NCBI RefSeq assembly: GCF_005877005.1
Contig: NZ_SSNH01000008.1
Location: 124,001-188,000 of the forward strand
Length of the DNA stretch: 64,000 nt
Direction of reading: 5' to 3'
Source of the DNA: Sinomonas susongensis
Lineage (GTDB): Bacteria; Actinomycetota; Actinomycetes; Actinomycetales; Micrococcaceae
A program made the position numbers and the translations under genes. Under the pieces are notes generated by a model. The model was not told where the DNA came from, searched no databases, and saw only the letters and a list, made by a program, of their open reading frames with translations. Positions 41,220 through 52,941 of the stretch are shown here, piece after piece (the first letter of the stretch is position 1; the number at the start of each line of letters is the position of its first letter).

Positions 41220-43412
41220 CTAATTTATGGCGCGCGTCCGCAGCAGGATCGCGTGCTCCGGGCGCAGGATCGGGAGCGGGATGCCGACCTCGGCCAGGAA
41301 GCGCCCGCTCGCCGTGGCGCCCGAGGAGAGCCAGACGGGAGGCGAGGTCTGGATGAACGTGTCGTTCCAGTCGCCGTCGTCCGGAGTCGGAAGGACGACG
41401 TCGACCCGGTAGGTGCGCTCGGGATTCAGCCCCGGGAGGCCGAGACGGCCGGGTGTCTCGGCAGCGAGCGTGCCGAGGGAGACGGCGGCGAAGAGGGCCT
41501 CGCCGCCGTCGTCCGAGACGACGCCATGGAGCGCGAGGTTCGGTTCGACGATGTCCGCGTTGACGCGCGTCCCGGAGTGCAGGAGCTGCCTGTGCCCCTT
41601 GTAGAGCGCGATGGCCCGTCGAAGGGTTTCGCGTTCGGCCTGGCTTGCCTTGCGGATGTCCCATTCGATGCCGAAGTGGCCGAACAGGGCCGTGATCGCC
41701 CGGAAGGAGATGTCGTGGACGCGGCCGGTCGTGTGCGAATGGGTTGGGCCGACGTGGGCGCCGACGAGCTCGGGCGGGAGGACGGCTTCAGTCCAGCGCT
41801 GGATCGTCTGGCGCTCGAGGGCGTCGTTGCAGTCCGAGGCCCACACCCGGTCAGTGCGCTGGAGGATCCCGAGGTCGACGCGCGCCCCGCCCGAGGAACA
41901 CGACTCGATCTCAACCGTCAGGTGCGCGGCCCTGAGCGCGTCGAACAGGCGGTACGCGGCGAGCGTCTGCTCGTGGACCGAGGGCCTGCCCGCATGGCCG
42001 TGCTCAGCGAGGTCCCTGTTCTGATCCCACTTGAGGTATGCGATGTCGTTCTCGCGGAGCAGGGTGTCGAGACGGTCGTAGATGTACTGCCACGCATCCG
42101 GATTCACGAGGTCCAGGACGTGCTGGTGCCGCCATTCCAGCGGGAGACGCCCGCCGTCTTTCGGTGACGGTGCGGACGGCCGGACGATCCATTCCGGGTG
42201 AGCGCGGGCGACGTCCGAGTCGAGGTTGACCATCTCGGGCTCGACCCACAGTCCGAACTCCATCCCGTGGGACGTCACGGCGTCGATGAGCGGCTTGAGC
42301 CCCTCGGGCCACACCGTCTCGTCGACGTACCAGTCGCCCAGCCCAGCCCCGTCGCTGCGGCGGCCCCGGAACCAGCCGTCGTCGAGCACGAAGCGTTCGA
42401 CGCCGAGCTCCGCCGCCGACTCCGCGAGCTCGAGGAGCGGCTCGAGACGATGATCGAAATAGACCGCCTCCCAAGTGTTGAGCACTATCGGGCGAGGCCG
42501 GTAGCCGGCCCGTCCCTCGGAAGTGACGTGCTGCGGCCGGGCGCGGAACCAGCGGTAGAACCTCTCCGTCACTCCGTCGAGGCCGCGATCGGAGTAGGCC
42601 GCGTAGAGCGTGGGCGTCGCGTACTTCTCGCCGGCGGCCAGGACGATCTCCCCGGAGCCGAGCAGCTCGGCCGCGCCCAGGCTTCGGCGCCCGTCGGCGA
42701 GCGAATCGAGGTACTGCTCGTGGTTTCCCGACCAGCCGAAGTGGATCGCCCACACACGGCCCGAACGGTTCGAGAAGCCTGCGGTGCCGGCCGCGACGAG
42801 GAGGGACGAATCGTGGCCCGTGCGGCCATGGCGACCCGAGCGCACCCACGTGCCCTGACCGATGTGATGGCGCTGCGGGTGGTTTTCGCGGCACCACCGT
42901 CCCGTGAGGTCGAGGAGCTCCGAGGCCTCGCCGGGGACGGGCACGACGGCGGCCAGCTCGTCCAAGCAGTATGGCCCGGCCCCGGTGTTGGCGAGCTCGT
43001 GCGTGATCTCGAGGAGGCCGCCCTCCCCGAGTACGAGCTCGCTCGTCACCTCCAGGCCGGCCTTCGCATCGGCGTGGACGATCCGCGCACCGCGCCCGCC
43101 GCGGATCGCCTCTGCCGCAGCGACCCGCAAGGCGGGGGAGAACGCCGAGCCGGGGTCCCCGTCGTCGGCCGCCGTCGGCGCCGGCCTATGCCCTCGCAGC
43201 GCGGGACGGCCGAGCCAGCCCGACGAAGCCTGGGGGAGGAGGCCGGCGACGACGGGCACGTCGAGCGCCGAGTGCGGGACCGGGTTGCGCAGGAGGCCGA
43301 GTTCGGGGAGGTCTTCGCCGAGGTCGGCACCCCAGTGCACGACCTCGGCTTCGCCGGAATCGAAGGCCAGCAGGACGCTGACACCCGCGGAACGGAGATG
43401 CAGGGGATCCAT
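41220..43412 (-). CDS. Alpha-galactosidase, glycoside hydrolase family 36
   Basis: 730 aa. GH36 landmarks: WEAVYFDH, VLDDGWFRGR, GLWVEPEMVN, IAYLKWDQNRD (Asp nucleophile) and IESCSSGGARVDLGILQRTDRVWASDCND (catalytic acid Asp in the SDCND end). It removes alpha-1,6-linked galactose from melibiose- or raffinose-type sugars in the cytoplasm; there is no signal peptide. It follows acs by 26 bp. It was probably once contiguous with the beta-galactosidase/importer genes at 30.6-36.8 kb, now separated from them by the RiPP-like operon. Confidence 0.93.
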   Translation of the reverse strand: MDPLHLRSAGVSVLLAFDSGEAEVVHWGADLGEDLPELGLLRNPVPHSALDVPVVAGLLPQASSGWLGRPALRGHRPAPTAADDGDPGSAFSPALRVAAAEAIRGGRGARIVHADAKAGLEVTSELVLGEGGLLEITHELANTGAGPYCLDELAAVVPVPGEASELLDLTGRWCRENHPQRHHIGQGTWVRSGRHGRTGHDSSLLVAAGTAGFSNRSGRVWAIHFGWSGNHEQYLDSLADGRRSLGAAELLGSGEIVLAAGEKYATPTLYAAYSDRGLDGVTERFYRWFRARPQHVTSEGRAGYRPRPIVLNTWEAVYFDHRLEPLLELAESAAELGVERFVLDDGWFRGRRSDGAGLGDWYVDETVWPEGLKPLIDAVTSHGMEFGLWVEPEMVNLDSDVARAHPEWIVRPSAPSPKDGGRLPLEWRHQHVLDLVNPDAWQYIYDRLDTLLRENDIAYLKWDQNRDLAEHGHAGRPSVHEQTLAAYRLFDALRAAHLTVEIESCSSGGARVDLGILQRTDRVWASDCNDALERQTIQRWTEAVLPPELVGAHVGPTHSHTTGRVHDISFRAITALFGHFGIEWDIRKASQAERETLRRAIALYKGHRQLLHSGTRVNADIVEPNLALHGVVSDDGGEALFAAVSLGTLAAETPGRLGLPGLNPERTYRVDVVLPTPDDGDWNDTFIQTSPPVWLSSGATASGRFLAEVGIPLPILRPEHAILLRTRAIN

Positions 43413-43438
43413 GGGCTGGCCTCCGATGTCGACGCGGG

Positions 43439-45406
43439 CTACTTCCGGAGGTCAGCGGCGATCTGCTGCATGACCGCCGGATCGGCGAGGGTGGTCGCGT
43501 CACCGGGGTCGCGGCCCTCGGCGACGTCCTTGAGGAGGCGCCGCATGATCTTCCCGGAGCGGGTCTTGGGAAGCTCCGGAACAACGAGGATGTGCTTGGG
43601 CTTCGCGATAGGCCCGATCTCCTTCCCGACATGCGTGCGCAGGACCGCTGACGGGTCCTCGCCCTCAGGGATTTCGACCTCGCTCCGGAGGATCACGAAC
43701 GCGACGACGGCCTGTCCCGTGGTCTCGTCCGTGGCACCGACAACGGCGGCCTCGGCGACCCATTCGTGGGAGACGAGGGCCGATTCGATCTCGGTGGTGG
43801 AGAGGCGGTGGCCGGAGACATTCATGACGTCGTCTACCCGGCCGAGGAGCCAGATGTCGCCGTCGTTGTCCTTCTTCGCTCCGTCGCCGGCGAAGTACAT
43901 GCCCTCGAACCGGGACCAGTAGGTTTCCTTGAACCGCTCAGGGTCGCCCCAGATGGTGCGGAGCATGGAGGGCCAGGGCTCGCGGACCACGAGGAAGCCG
44001 CCGTGCCCGTTGGGGACCGGCTTGCCGTTCTCGTCCACGACGTCCACAGCGATCCCGGGGAGGGGCACCTGCGCCGAGCCAGGCTTGGTCGAGGTGACCC
44101 CGGGCAGTGGGGCGACCATGATCGCGCCGGTCTCGGTCTGCCACCAGGTGTCCACGATGGGCGCCTTCCCGCCGCCGATGACCTCCCGGTACCACATCCA
44201 CGCTTCAGGGTTGATCGGTTCGCCGACCGAGCCGAGGACCCGGATGCTCGAGAGGTCGTACTTTCCGGGGATCTCCCGGCCCCACTTCATCATGGTCCGG
44301 ATGGCGGTGGGGGCCGTGTAGAGGATGGACACCTTGTACTTCTCGACGATCTCCCACCAGCGGCCTTGGTGCGGGGAGTCCGGAGTGCCCTCGTACATGA
44401 CCTGCGTCGCACCGTTCACGAGCGGCGCGTAGGCAACGTAGGAGTGGCCCGTGACCCAGCCGATGTCCGCCGTGCACCAGTAGACGTCAGTCTCAGGCTT
44501 GAGGTCGAACACCGCGGAGTGCGTGAACGCGGTCTGCGTCAGGTACCCGCCTGTCGTGTGGAGGATGCCCTTGGGCTTCCCCGTGGTGCCCGAGGTGTAG
44601 AGGATGTAGAGAGGGTGCTCGGACTCGTGCCCGACCGCCGTGTGCTCGCCCGAGGCCGCATCCATGAGCTCGCTCCAGTGCAGATCGCGGCCCTGGGTCC
44701 AGTCCACGTCCTGGCCGTTGCGCCGGACGACGACGACGTGCTCGACTGAGTGCCCGGGCGCGGCGAGGGCGTCGTCCACCGCGGGCTTGAGCGGGGACGG
44801 CTTGCCGCGACGATACGTTCCGTCAGCCGTCACGACCAGCTTGGCCTCGGCGTCGTCGATCCGGGAACGGAGCGCCTCGGCGGAGAACCCGCCGAAGACG
44901 ACCGAGTGGACCGCGCCGATGCGGGCGCAAGCGAGCATCGTGACGACCGCTTCGGGGATCATCGGCAGGTAGACCGCGACCCGATCGCCCTTGCGCACGC
45001 CGAGGGACTCGAAGGCGTTCGCGGCCTTCTTCACCCGCTCGGTCAGGTCCGCGTACGTGATCTTCTCGGTGTCACCCGGTTCGCCCTCGAAGTAGATCGC
45101 GACCCTGTCCCCGAGCCCGTTCTCCACGTGCCGGTCCAGGGCGTTGTACGCGGCGTTGACCTCCCCGCCCACGAACCACTTCGCAAAGGGCGCGTCCGAC
45201 CAGTCCAGCGTCTGGTCGAAGTCCTTCGACCACGTCAGGTGCTTCCGCGCCTGCTCGGCCCAGAACGCCACTCGATCCTCGGCCGCCGACGCGTAGACGT
45301 CCTCGTGCACGTTGGCCGCGGCCGCGAACTCGGGTGTGGGCGGGAAATGACGCTCCTCATGGAGGAGGTTCTCGAAAGCGTCCCCGTTGACGGTTTGCTG
45401 GGACAT
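43439..45406 (-). CDS. acs: Acetyl-coenzyme A synthetase
   Basis: 655 aa AMP-forming enzyme turning acetate, ATP and CoA into acetyl-CoA. Seen: [14 protein letters not shown] (ATP loop), [50 protein letters not shown] and the acetylatable Lys region [11 protein letters not shown]. Length is standard. ATG at 45406 follows GAAAGGACG. The 45407-45643 gap shows a TCACA half-site (45549-45553) that could belong to a degenerate GlxR site, but I would not call it. Confidence 0.96.
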   Translation of the reverse strand: MSQQTVNGDAFENLLHEERHFPPTPEFAAAANVHEDVYASAAEDRVAFWAEQARKHLTWSKDFDQTLDWSDAPFAKWFVGGEVNAAYNALDRHVENGLGDRVAIYFEGEPGDTEKITYADLTERVKKAANAFESLGVRKGDRVAVYLPMIPEAVVTMLACARIGAVHSVVFGGFSAEALRSRIDDAEAKLVVTADGTYRRGKPSPLKPAVDDALAAPGHSVEHVVVVRRNGQDVDWTQGRDLHWSELMDAASGEHTAVGHESEHPLYILYTSGTTGKPKGILHTTGGYLTQTAFTHSAVFDLKPETDVYWCTADIGWVTGHSYVAYAPLVNGATQVMYEGTPDSPHQGRWWEIVEKYKVSILYTAPTAIRTMMKWGREIPGKYDLSSIRVLGSVGEPINPEAWMWYREVIGGGKAPIVDTWWQTETGAIMVAPLPGVTSTKPGSAQVPLPGIAVDVVDENGKPVPNGHGGFLVVREPWPSMLRTIWGDPERFKETYWSRFEGMYFAGDGAKKDNDGDIWLLGRVDDVMNVSGHRLSTTEIESALVSHEWVAEAAVVGATDETTGQAVVAFVILRSEVEIPEGEDPSAVLRTHVGKEIGPIAKPKHILVVPELPKTRSGKIMRRLLKDVAEGRDPGDATTLADPAVMQQIAADLRK

Positions 45407-47082
45407 GAACGTCCTTTCGGCTCGATCCATCGCGTGGGCCAGCCCGCGTCCTCGCGGCAGATCCAGGACCTTCTTGATCTGCGGACGGGACAGGTCGGCT
45501 GCCTCTTCCCACAGTAGACCTTGCGCGGCGCCCGTGGAGTTGCGCACGTCACATCCCGGGAGGGGAACCACGGCCTTGCGGGCTAGGTGGGGCACAGGCG
45601 TTATGGCTAGGCTGAACGGCAAGGACGACCGAAGGAGCAGCCCATGTCTGATTCCCGTCAGGGTCCCTCTCGCGTTGGTGGCGCGGTACCCGGACCCGAC
45701 AGCGTGCCCGCAGATCCGGGGGCCGGCAATTCCGCGCGCGGCGGCGATCCCGCCCGGAGCCTCGCACAGGACGGTGCTCCTGCGGCCGTAGTGGGCCCGT
45801 TCACCGCCCGCGACGTCGCAGTGTTCGTCGGTGTGTTCATCACGTTCGTCGGTTCCCTCCTGCCGCTCGTCCAGAGGGGAAGCACGCTGAACCTCTGGAA
45901 TGGGCAGAACGTCTACTTCATCGGCATCGGCATCCTGCTGCCCCTCGTGCTCGCGGGCCTGTTCGTGTGGCGCCGGCTCTCCCCTCAGACGGTGTTCCGT
46001 GTCGGCTCCCTCTCGCTCGACCAGTTCGCATCTGTCGTTTCGGCCTTCGCATGCACGTACTTCTTCGTCTTCGCGGTGACGGCGCTGACCCCGGGCGCGA
46101 TCGTCGGCTTCATCGGCGGCGCCATCCTGGTGGCCTCGACTGTCCTCGCGCGCGCCATTCCAGCGTTCGCGGTCGACTTCGCGGGACGGGCCGAGGTGCC
46201 GGCGCACGTCGTCGCCCGGGACGCCGTCGCCCCTACCCAGAAGCCGAGGGGCAACGAGCCGGGGTCCAAGAAGCCGATGGCGCTGAAGCCCTCCCGGCAG
46301 TCGAAGACGCAGCAGGGCGGCAGCTCCCGCTTCCCCGCCGCGGCCAAGGCGCAGAGCGAGGCGAGCGGCGCTCCGGCCCCACGGGCCGGAGCAACGGCAG
46401 TCGACGGCACCACTTCGTCCGTGAAGCCTCATGAAGGTCCCGCTGGGGTCTCCTCAGCGGGAGCCGCGGCGGCCGCCACGGGCGCGGCCGGCGCGGCTGC
46501 GGCCGGCGCGAGCGTCGCCGCCCTGGCCGCCGGAGCCAAGGCCGCGCAAGGGGACGAAGCGCGGGGTGCGGCCGGCCGAGAGGGCGAGCCGGCGACTTCG
46601 GCCGTGCCGAGCGCCGCGGGTGTGACACGCGAAGGCGGTGCGTCCTCGCCGTCGTCGGAAGCGCCCTCCTCCGAGACGGACGGGAAGTTCATCGGCCGCC
46701 ACGATTCGCAGGCCCCTTCGACGGCGGAGACGCCCATCGGCCCCGCCGCCGACGACGCCGTCGTGCTCGGGGGCGCCGATGGCGAGCCGTATGGCGCCCC
46801 CACCGCTGCGGCACGTGTCGAGCCGACGGTTGAACCCTCACCTGCGAGCGAGCCTGCCCCGACGCAGGCCTCGCCCGCCCTGGGACGGCCCGAACCTGAG
46901 CCAGAGGGCGGCCCTGCGACTCAGCTGGCCCCCGCCGTCGATCGCTCGGCCGGTTTCGAGGCGACTCGGAACTACGACGAGTCAGAGCCCGAGTACGAGG
47001 CGTTCTGGTTTGCTGTGAACCACGCGAGGGCGGCACTGGATCCCGAGAGCGGCCTTCCACTGTTCACCCTCGAGCCCGGCCA

Positions 47083-48047
<965 letters not shown>

Positions 48048-48051
<4 letters not shown>

Positions 48052-48722
48052 GCGCAAGGGCCGAGCTCGAGGCCCTCGCCGTCGGCATCCGTGAAGGGAG
48101 GCTCGACCCGTTCGACCGGCGCTGGCACCCCAGCGTGGACCATAAGGGGCGTGAGGCCGCCGTCCTCGTGCTGTTCGGCAAGCTCGACACAGTCCAGGCG
48201 ACGTCGGACAAGCCACTCGCACCCGCCGACTTGGACGTCCTGCTCCTCGAGCGGGCCCAGACCCTCGGTTCGCATCCCGGCCAGGTGGCCTTCCCCGGAG
48301 GAAGCCGGGACCCGCAGGACGCGAGCATCGTCGACTGCGCCCTGCGGGAGGCCGTCGAGGAGACAGGGCTGGATCCCAGCGGGGTCGACGTCCTGGGCGA
48401 GCTGCCACCCCTCGCGCTCGGGGTGAGCGGCTTTGTCGTGACGCCGGTGCTCGCCTGGTGGGCGTCGCCGTCGCCCGTCGACGTCGTCGACTTCGCCGAG
48501 TCGGCGCAGGTGTTCCGCACGCCGGTCCGGGACCTCCTGGATCCCGCCAACCGCGTCATGGGAGTGGTGCGCCGCCGGGGCGCGATCTTCTCGAGCCCGG
48601 CCTTCCTCGTCAACGGCGTGCTCGTCTGGGGCTTCACCGCCATGGTGCTCGATGCACTGCTCAACGGGCTGGGCTGGGCGGTCGAATGGGACCGCGAGCG
48701 CAAGCACTACATCGCGGTGTGA
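48048..48722 (+). CDS. NUDIX hydrolase, CoA pyrophosphatase (NudL) type
   Basis: 224 aa from a GTG that overlaps the nth stop. The UPF0035/CoA-pyrophosphatase signature [21 protein letters not shown] directly precedes the Nudix box [25 protein letters not shown], in which Asp replaces the first Glu of the consensus. Expected to split CoA into 3',5'-ADP and phosphopantetheine. The nth-nudL pairing is common in actinobacteria. Confidence 0.88.
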
Positions 48723-48756
48723 GCGCCTCGGGGTTTCGCGCTCCGGCCTGGCGCTG

Positions 48757-50430
48757 CTACTTCGCCTGGTCGTAGCTGTCGACGACGGCGATGCTCACCG
48801 GGAACTGCACGGGCGCGTCGCCGAAGAGGAGCCGCTTGGCGGCCGTCGCTGCCTCCTGCACGGCCTCGACGCAGGCAGCCGCGGCCTCCTCCTGGGCGTG
48901 GATCATGACCTCGTCGTGGAGGAAGTAGACGAGTTCGGCGCGCAGGCCGTGGCCGGCGAGGCGGCGCAACCGCAGACGCAGCTCGGCAAGCCAGCACTCG
49001 GCCCACTCGGCGGCTGTCCCCTGGACGACGAAGTTGCGCGTGAACCGCCCCCTGTCCCGCGACGCGGCGTCGGCCCGCCGCTGCTCCTCGGCGGACGTTG
49101 AACGCTGCAGCCGCTGCCAGCGTTCGGACGGCGGCGGCGAGCTCCTCCCAAGGTGGGTCGTCACCGTGAGCCCGCGTTCGCCGTCGCGGGCCGCCTGCTC
49201 GACGAAGGCGACAGCTCGTGGGTAAAGACGGGCAAGCTGGGGCATGAGTCGGCCGGACTCGCCCGTCGTCGCGCCGTAGATTGCTCCCAGGAGAGCTACC
49301 TTCGCCTTCGCCCGGTCGCCCCCGAACCCCGCGGCCGCGATCCCCGCGTACAGGTCCGCGTCCTGCGCCGCGGCCGCCATCGCGTCGTCCCGGGCGAGCG
49401 CCGCGAGGACCCGGGGTTCGAGCTGCGACGCGTCCGCCACGACGAGCTTGTGGCCGGGGAGCGCGCGGGCCGCCGAGCGGACCTGCTTGGGGATCTGGAG
49501 GGCGCCGCCGCCGCGCGATGCCCACCGCCCCGTGACGACGCCAGCCACGACGTACTCAGGCCGGAACCGACCGTCACGGACCCATGAGTCGAGCCACGCC
49601 CATCCATTCGCAGCGAAGAGCCGAGCCAGCTTCTTGTATTCGAGGAGCGGCGGGATTGCCGGGTGCCTGAATTCGCGGAGCTCCCATGCCCGGGTCGTCC
49701 TGGCCTCGATGCCGGCCCGGTGCAGGGCCCGCATGAGCTCTTGGGGCGAGTCCGGGTTGAGCTGGGGGGCTCCGAGGCGGTCTCGCAGTTCGCTCGCCTT
49801 CTCCTCCAGCCTCGCCGGGCGCTCGAAGCCGCGCGGTCGGGGTCCGAGTTGATCGGCGAGGAGCGCCTCGTGGGCCACGGCATCCCACGGCATCCCCGCG
49901 GCCTGCATTTCCGCTGCGATGAGTGCCCCGGCCGAATCCGCGGCACACAGGAGGCGCAATCGGCCCGGGTGGTCAGAGGCGGAGATGGCCCCAAGCTGTG
50001 CCACGAGCTCGGCCTCAAGCTCGTCGGCGCTCGGTCCCTGCACGGATTCTCCCTCGTCGAAGAGGGAGCCCTGGCCCTTGGGCGGACCGGCAGGGGGCAG
50101 GATCCCGCTCGGATCCGTCGCGCTGTCTGCATCCGGTAGGGAGCTTGTGAACGCCGCGGTGTACGCGGAGTGAGTGAGGACGGTCCCGCAGAGGGTCAGG
50201 TCGTGGCAGCGGAGCAACGGCACACCGGTGGCGAGCAGGCGCGGATACCAGTCGGCCGCCTTCCGCCACACCCAGCGCGGCTTGTGTGCCGATTCCCGAC
50301 GGGCAACAAGGGCCGGCAGCTCGGAGGGCACGACAGTTGTGTCCGGGCCGGTGCGCTGGCCCGAGGAGTCGAGGGGCCTGAGCAGGACCTGCCCGTCGGG
50401 GGAGGGCGCCAGGATCTCATACACCTCCAT
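48757..50430 (-). CDS. Pol I-like DNA polymerase with degenerate 3'-5' exonuclease domain
   Basis: 557 aa. The C-terminal half is a family A polymerase: motif A VVADASQLEPRVLAAL, motif B KVALLGAIYGATTGESGR and motif C YFLHDEVMIH. The N-terminal part corresponds to the exonuclease-like region; there is no 5' nuclease domain, and the length is far below that of PolA (about 900 aa). This is the accessory "bifunctional 3'-5' exonuclease/DNA polymerase" of actinobacteria; the job is unclear. An in-frame GTG at 50493 could add 21 residues, but no start has a good Shine-Dalgarno sequence. Divergent from the Tad locus. Confidence 0.85.
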   Translation of the reverse strand: MEVYEILAPSPDGQVLLRPLDSSGQRTGPDTTVVPSELPALVARRESAHKPRWVWRKAADWYPRLLATGVPLLRCHDLTLCGTVLTHSAYTAAFTSSLPDADSATDPSGILPPAGPPKGQGSLFDEGESVQGPSADELEAELVAQLGAISASDHPGRLRLLCAADSAGALIAAEMQAAGMPWDAVAHEALLADQLGPRPRGFERPARLEEKASELRDRLGAPQLNPDSPQELMRALHRAGIEARTTRAWELREFRHPAIPPLLEYKKLARLFAANGWAWLDSWVRDGRFRPEYVVAGVVTGRWASRGGGALQIPKQVRSAARALPGHKLVVADASQLEPRVLAALARDDAMAAAAQDADLYAGIAAAGFGGDRAKAKVALLGAIYGATTGESGRLMPQLARLYPRAVAFVEQAARDGERGLTVTTHLGRSSPPPSERWQRLQRSTSAEEQRRADAASRDRGRFTRNFVVQGTAAEWAECWLAELRLRLRRLAGHGLRAELVYFLHDEVMIHAQEEAAAACVEAVQEAATAAKRLLFGDAPVQFPVSIAVVDSYDQAK

Positions 50431-50545
50431 ATTCTCGCGTGGGATCGGGACCGTTGTTGTCCTCCACAGCAATGCCGGTGGAGTGTCCTCCACATGGTGC
50501 CGGTCGTTGCCTCAGCCGTGCGGTGGCGAGCAGCAGGCTTGAACC

Positions 50546-51697
50546 ATGGGCATGAGACAGGGAACAGACGACGCCGAGGCCGGCTGGCGTCCGCACGGGG
50601 AGGCGGTCTTGTGCGTCACCGGGGATCCCGTGCTCCTCGACGAGTGCGCCCGCGTCGCCGCCGTGGCTGGCGTCGCGCTCAGAACCGCGCCCACGCTCGG
50701 CGAGGCAATGAAAGGAGTGGACGACGACGTCCCGCTCCTTCTGGGGGCGGACGTTCGGGACGTTCCTCCCCGGAACCGGCCGGACATGATCCTCGTCGGA
50801 AGGGGCAATGACAGCGGACTACTGTGGCACAGGGCGGCGGAACTGGGAGTCGAACACGTCGCCGAACTGCCCGAGGCCGCAGGATGGCTCGTCGAATTCC
50901 TCGGCAGGCGGCTGTCCCAAGGTCGCGATGGCCTAGTCGTCAGCCTTGTGGGCGGGTGCGGCGGTGCCGGGGCGAGCACGACGGCGGTGCTCCTCGCCAT
51001 GGCGGCGAATGCGCGCGGCGAGTCCGTGCTTCTGGTCGACGGCGACCGCCTCGGGGGCGGGCTGGAACTGTGCCTGTCGAACGAGCACACCTCCGGGCTT
51101 GCCTGGCCCGATCTCGCAGCTGCGAGCGGCCGTATTCATCCACCCCAGCTGGAGGCTGCCCTGCCCCGGGTCCTCGGCGTTCCGTACGTGTCGTGGCCAG
51201 CCTCGGCGGGATACGCGAAGCCGGTCGCACCCGAGGCGATCGCCGGGGTGCTCGAGGCTGGGCGAAGCGCCTTCGAGCTCGTGGTGATTGACCTCGGAAG
51301 GAGCCGGGAAGGGATCGACGACTTCGGCTGGGCGAGCGATCGCTTCCTGCTCGTCGTTCCAGGCCGAATACGCGCTGCGGTCGCGGCGACGCAGCTCCTC
51401 CACGAGATACCGCCGGTGCCAACTGGGCTCGTAGTGCGGGGACGTCTGGGAGAGGGAGTGGACGCCGAGAGGCTCGCCGGGGCCGTCGGCTGCCCGCTCG
51501 CCGCCCATCTGCCGGAACTCCGGGCGGCAAACGCGGCCACCGAGGAGGGGCGCCTCCCCGAACTGTCCCGCCGCCGGGATGTGCGGCGGGCGGCTGGCTT
51601 GATCCTCGAAGGGCTGGTGGGCTCTCCGGGCAGGTCCTCGCCGAGAGCCGGAGCACCCATGCCTCGCCACGCCCGCCTCCCTCAGGCGGCCCGATGA
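50546..51697 (+). CDS. Septum-site-determining/TadZ-like ATPase of the Tad locus
   Basis: 383 aa. A receiver-like N-terminal domain (AVLCVTGDPVLLDECARVAAVAGV) is followed by a MinD/ParA-type ATPase with deviant Walker A SLVGGCGGAGASTTAVLLA, DGDRLGGGLELCL and VVIDLGRS. It matches the actinobacterial Ssd/CpaE-like protein that opens reduced Tad loci and probably places the pilus machinery at the cell envelope. Its stop overlaps tadA by 4 bp. A second ATG two codons downstream is also possible. Confidence 0.87.
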   Translation: MGMRQGTDDAEAGWRPHGEAVLCVTGDPVLLDECARVAAVAGVALRTAPTLGEAMKGVDDDVPLLLGADVRDVPPRNRPDMILVGRGNDSGLLWHRAAELGVEHVAELPEAAGWLVEFLGRRLSQGRDGLVVSLVGGCGGAGASTTAVLLAMAANARGESVLLVDGDRLGGGLELCLSNEHTSGLAWPDLAAASGRIHPPQLEAALPRVLGVPYVSWPASAGYAKPVAPEAIAGVLEAGRSAFELVVIDLGRSREGIDDFGWASDRFLLVVPGRIRAAVAATQLLHEIPPVPTGLVVRGRLGEGVDAERLAGAVGCPLAAHLPELRAANAATEEGRLPELSRRRDVRRAAGLILEGLVGSPGRSSPRAGAPMPRHARLPQAAR

Positions 51698-52941
51698 ACA
51701 CCCTTCCGCTCGTCGGCACTGCCCCGCTCGTCGGCACTGCCCCGCTCGTCGGCACTGCCCCGCTCGTCGGCGCGGCCCACCTCGTTGACGCTGAGCTTCT
51801 CGACGACGTGCGGGAGCGCGTCCTCGCGGTGCCCGGTCCCGTGACCCCGGCCCGTATCGCGGCGGCCGTCCACGAGAGCGGTCGTCTCTTGGGCACCGCG
51901 GGGACGCTCGCCGCCGTCGAATTGATCTCCGCAGAACTGAGCGGACTGGGACCCCTCCAGAAGCTCGTCAAGGATCCGCGCGTTACGGACATCCTCGTGA
52001 ACGGACCCGGCGAGGTTTGGCTCGACCGGGGAGACGGGCTTGAGCCTGCACCGGTCAGCTTCCCATCGGAGGAGGCCGTCCGTGCGCTCGCGGTCCGATT
52101 GGTGGCTTCGGGGGACCGACGGCTCGACGACAGTTCACCATGCGTGGACGTGCGGGTCGCAGGCGGGTACCGGGTCCATGCGGTGCTCCCGCCCATCTCG
52201 ACCGGGACTACGCTCCTGTCGGTCCGTATCCGCCGTCACCAGGCCTTCGATCTCACAGAGCTCGAGCACGCCGGAACGATCCTTCCGGAGCAGCGTTCCG
52301 TCCTCGAATCGATTGCGACAGGGCGAGTGAACTACCTCGTGAGCGGCGCCACGGGAAGCGGGAAGACGAGCCTGCTCAGCACCCTGCTGGGCCTAGCACC
52401 GTCCACCGAGCGGATCGTCCTCGTGGAAGATGCGTCCGAGTTGAATCCCGCTCATCCGCACGTGGTCGGGCTCGAGGCGCGTCACGGGAACGTGGAAGGG
52501 AGCGGGAAGGTCGACCTCGCCGAACTCGTCCGGCAGGCCCTGCGGATGCGCCCCGACCGACTCGTGGTCGGGGAGTGCCGTGGCGCTGAAGTACGGGAAC
52601 TCCTCGCCGCGCTCAACACGGGACACAGCGGTGCCGGTACCGTTCACGCGAATTCCGCAGAGGCCGTCGCCGCCCGACTCATCGCACTTGGAGCCCTCGC
52701 AGGACTTTCGCCAGAGGCGATGACTCTTCAGGCTGCGAATGCCGTCGGTGCCGTGCTGCACCTCGAGCGGAGGGGCGGTCCGAGGCGGCTGGCCACTGTC
52801 GCTGCATTGGCCGAGAAGGCTGGGAGACTCGTCGTAGCCCCTGCTCTGGTCCGGCTTCCGGGTTCCGACGCCGTGAGGAAAGGGCCCGGTTGGGACGCGC
52901 TCTCTGCCCGAATTTCAGAGGAGTCCGAGGCGACGGCATGA
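51694..52941 (+). CDS. tadA: TadA/CpaF-type secretion ATPase
   Basis: 415 aa. Type II/IV secretion ATPase powering Flp pilus assembly: RVTDILVNGPGEVWLDRG, Walker A GATGSGKTSLLS, LVEDASELNP, Walker B-like RPDRLVVGECRGAEVRELL and a His box GHSGAGTVHANSA. The first 27 residues are a low-complexity run of PLVGTA units coded by an 18-bp tandem repeat, absent from the family core and not needed for the fold. In frame overlap with both neighbours. Confidence 0.92.
   Translation: MNTLPLVGTAPLVGTAPLVGTAPLVGAAHLVDAELLDDVRERVLAVPGPVTPARIAAAVHESGRLLGTAGTLAAVELISAELSGLGPLQKLVKDPRVTDILVNGPGEVWLDRGDGLEPAPVSFPSEEAVRALAVRLVASGDRRLDDSSPCVDVRVAGGYRVHAVLPPISTGTTLLSVRIRRHQAFDLTELEHAGTILPEQRSVLESIATGRVNYLVSGATGSGKTSLLSTLLGLAPSTERIVLVEDASELNPAHPHVVGLEARHGNVEGSGKVDLAELVRQALRMRPDRLVVGECRGAEVRELLAALNTGHSGAGTVHANSAEAVAARLIALGALAGLSPEAMTLQAANAVGAVLHLERRGGPRRLATVAALAEKAGRLVVAPALVRLPGSDAVRKGPGWDALSARISEESEATA
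51706..51777 (+). repeat. Four tandem 18-bp units in the start of tadA
   Basis: CCGCTCGTCGGCACTGCC occurs at 51706, 51724 and 51742 without change and at 51760 with two substitutions. Unit length is a multiple of three, so copy number changes would lengthen the N-terminus without frameshift. Confidence 0.97.

Noticed and set aside
45530-45560. GlxR-type site upstream of acs
   Set aside because: Only one half (TCACA) fits; the other half does not match TGTGA.
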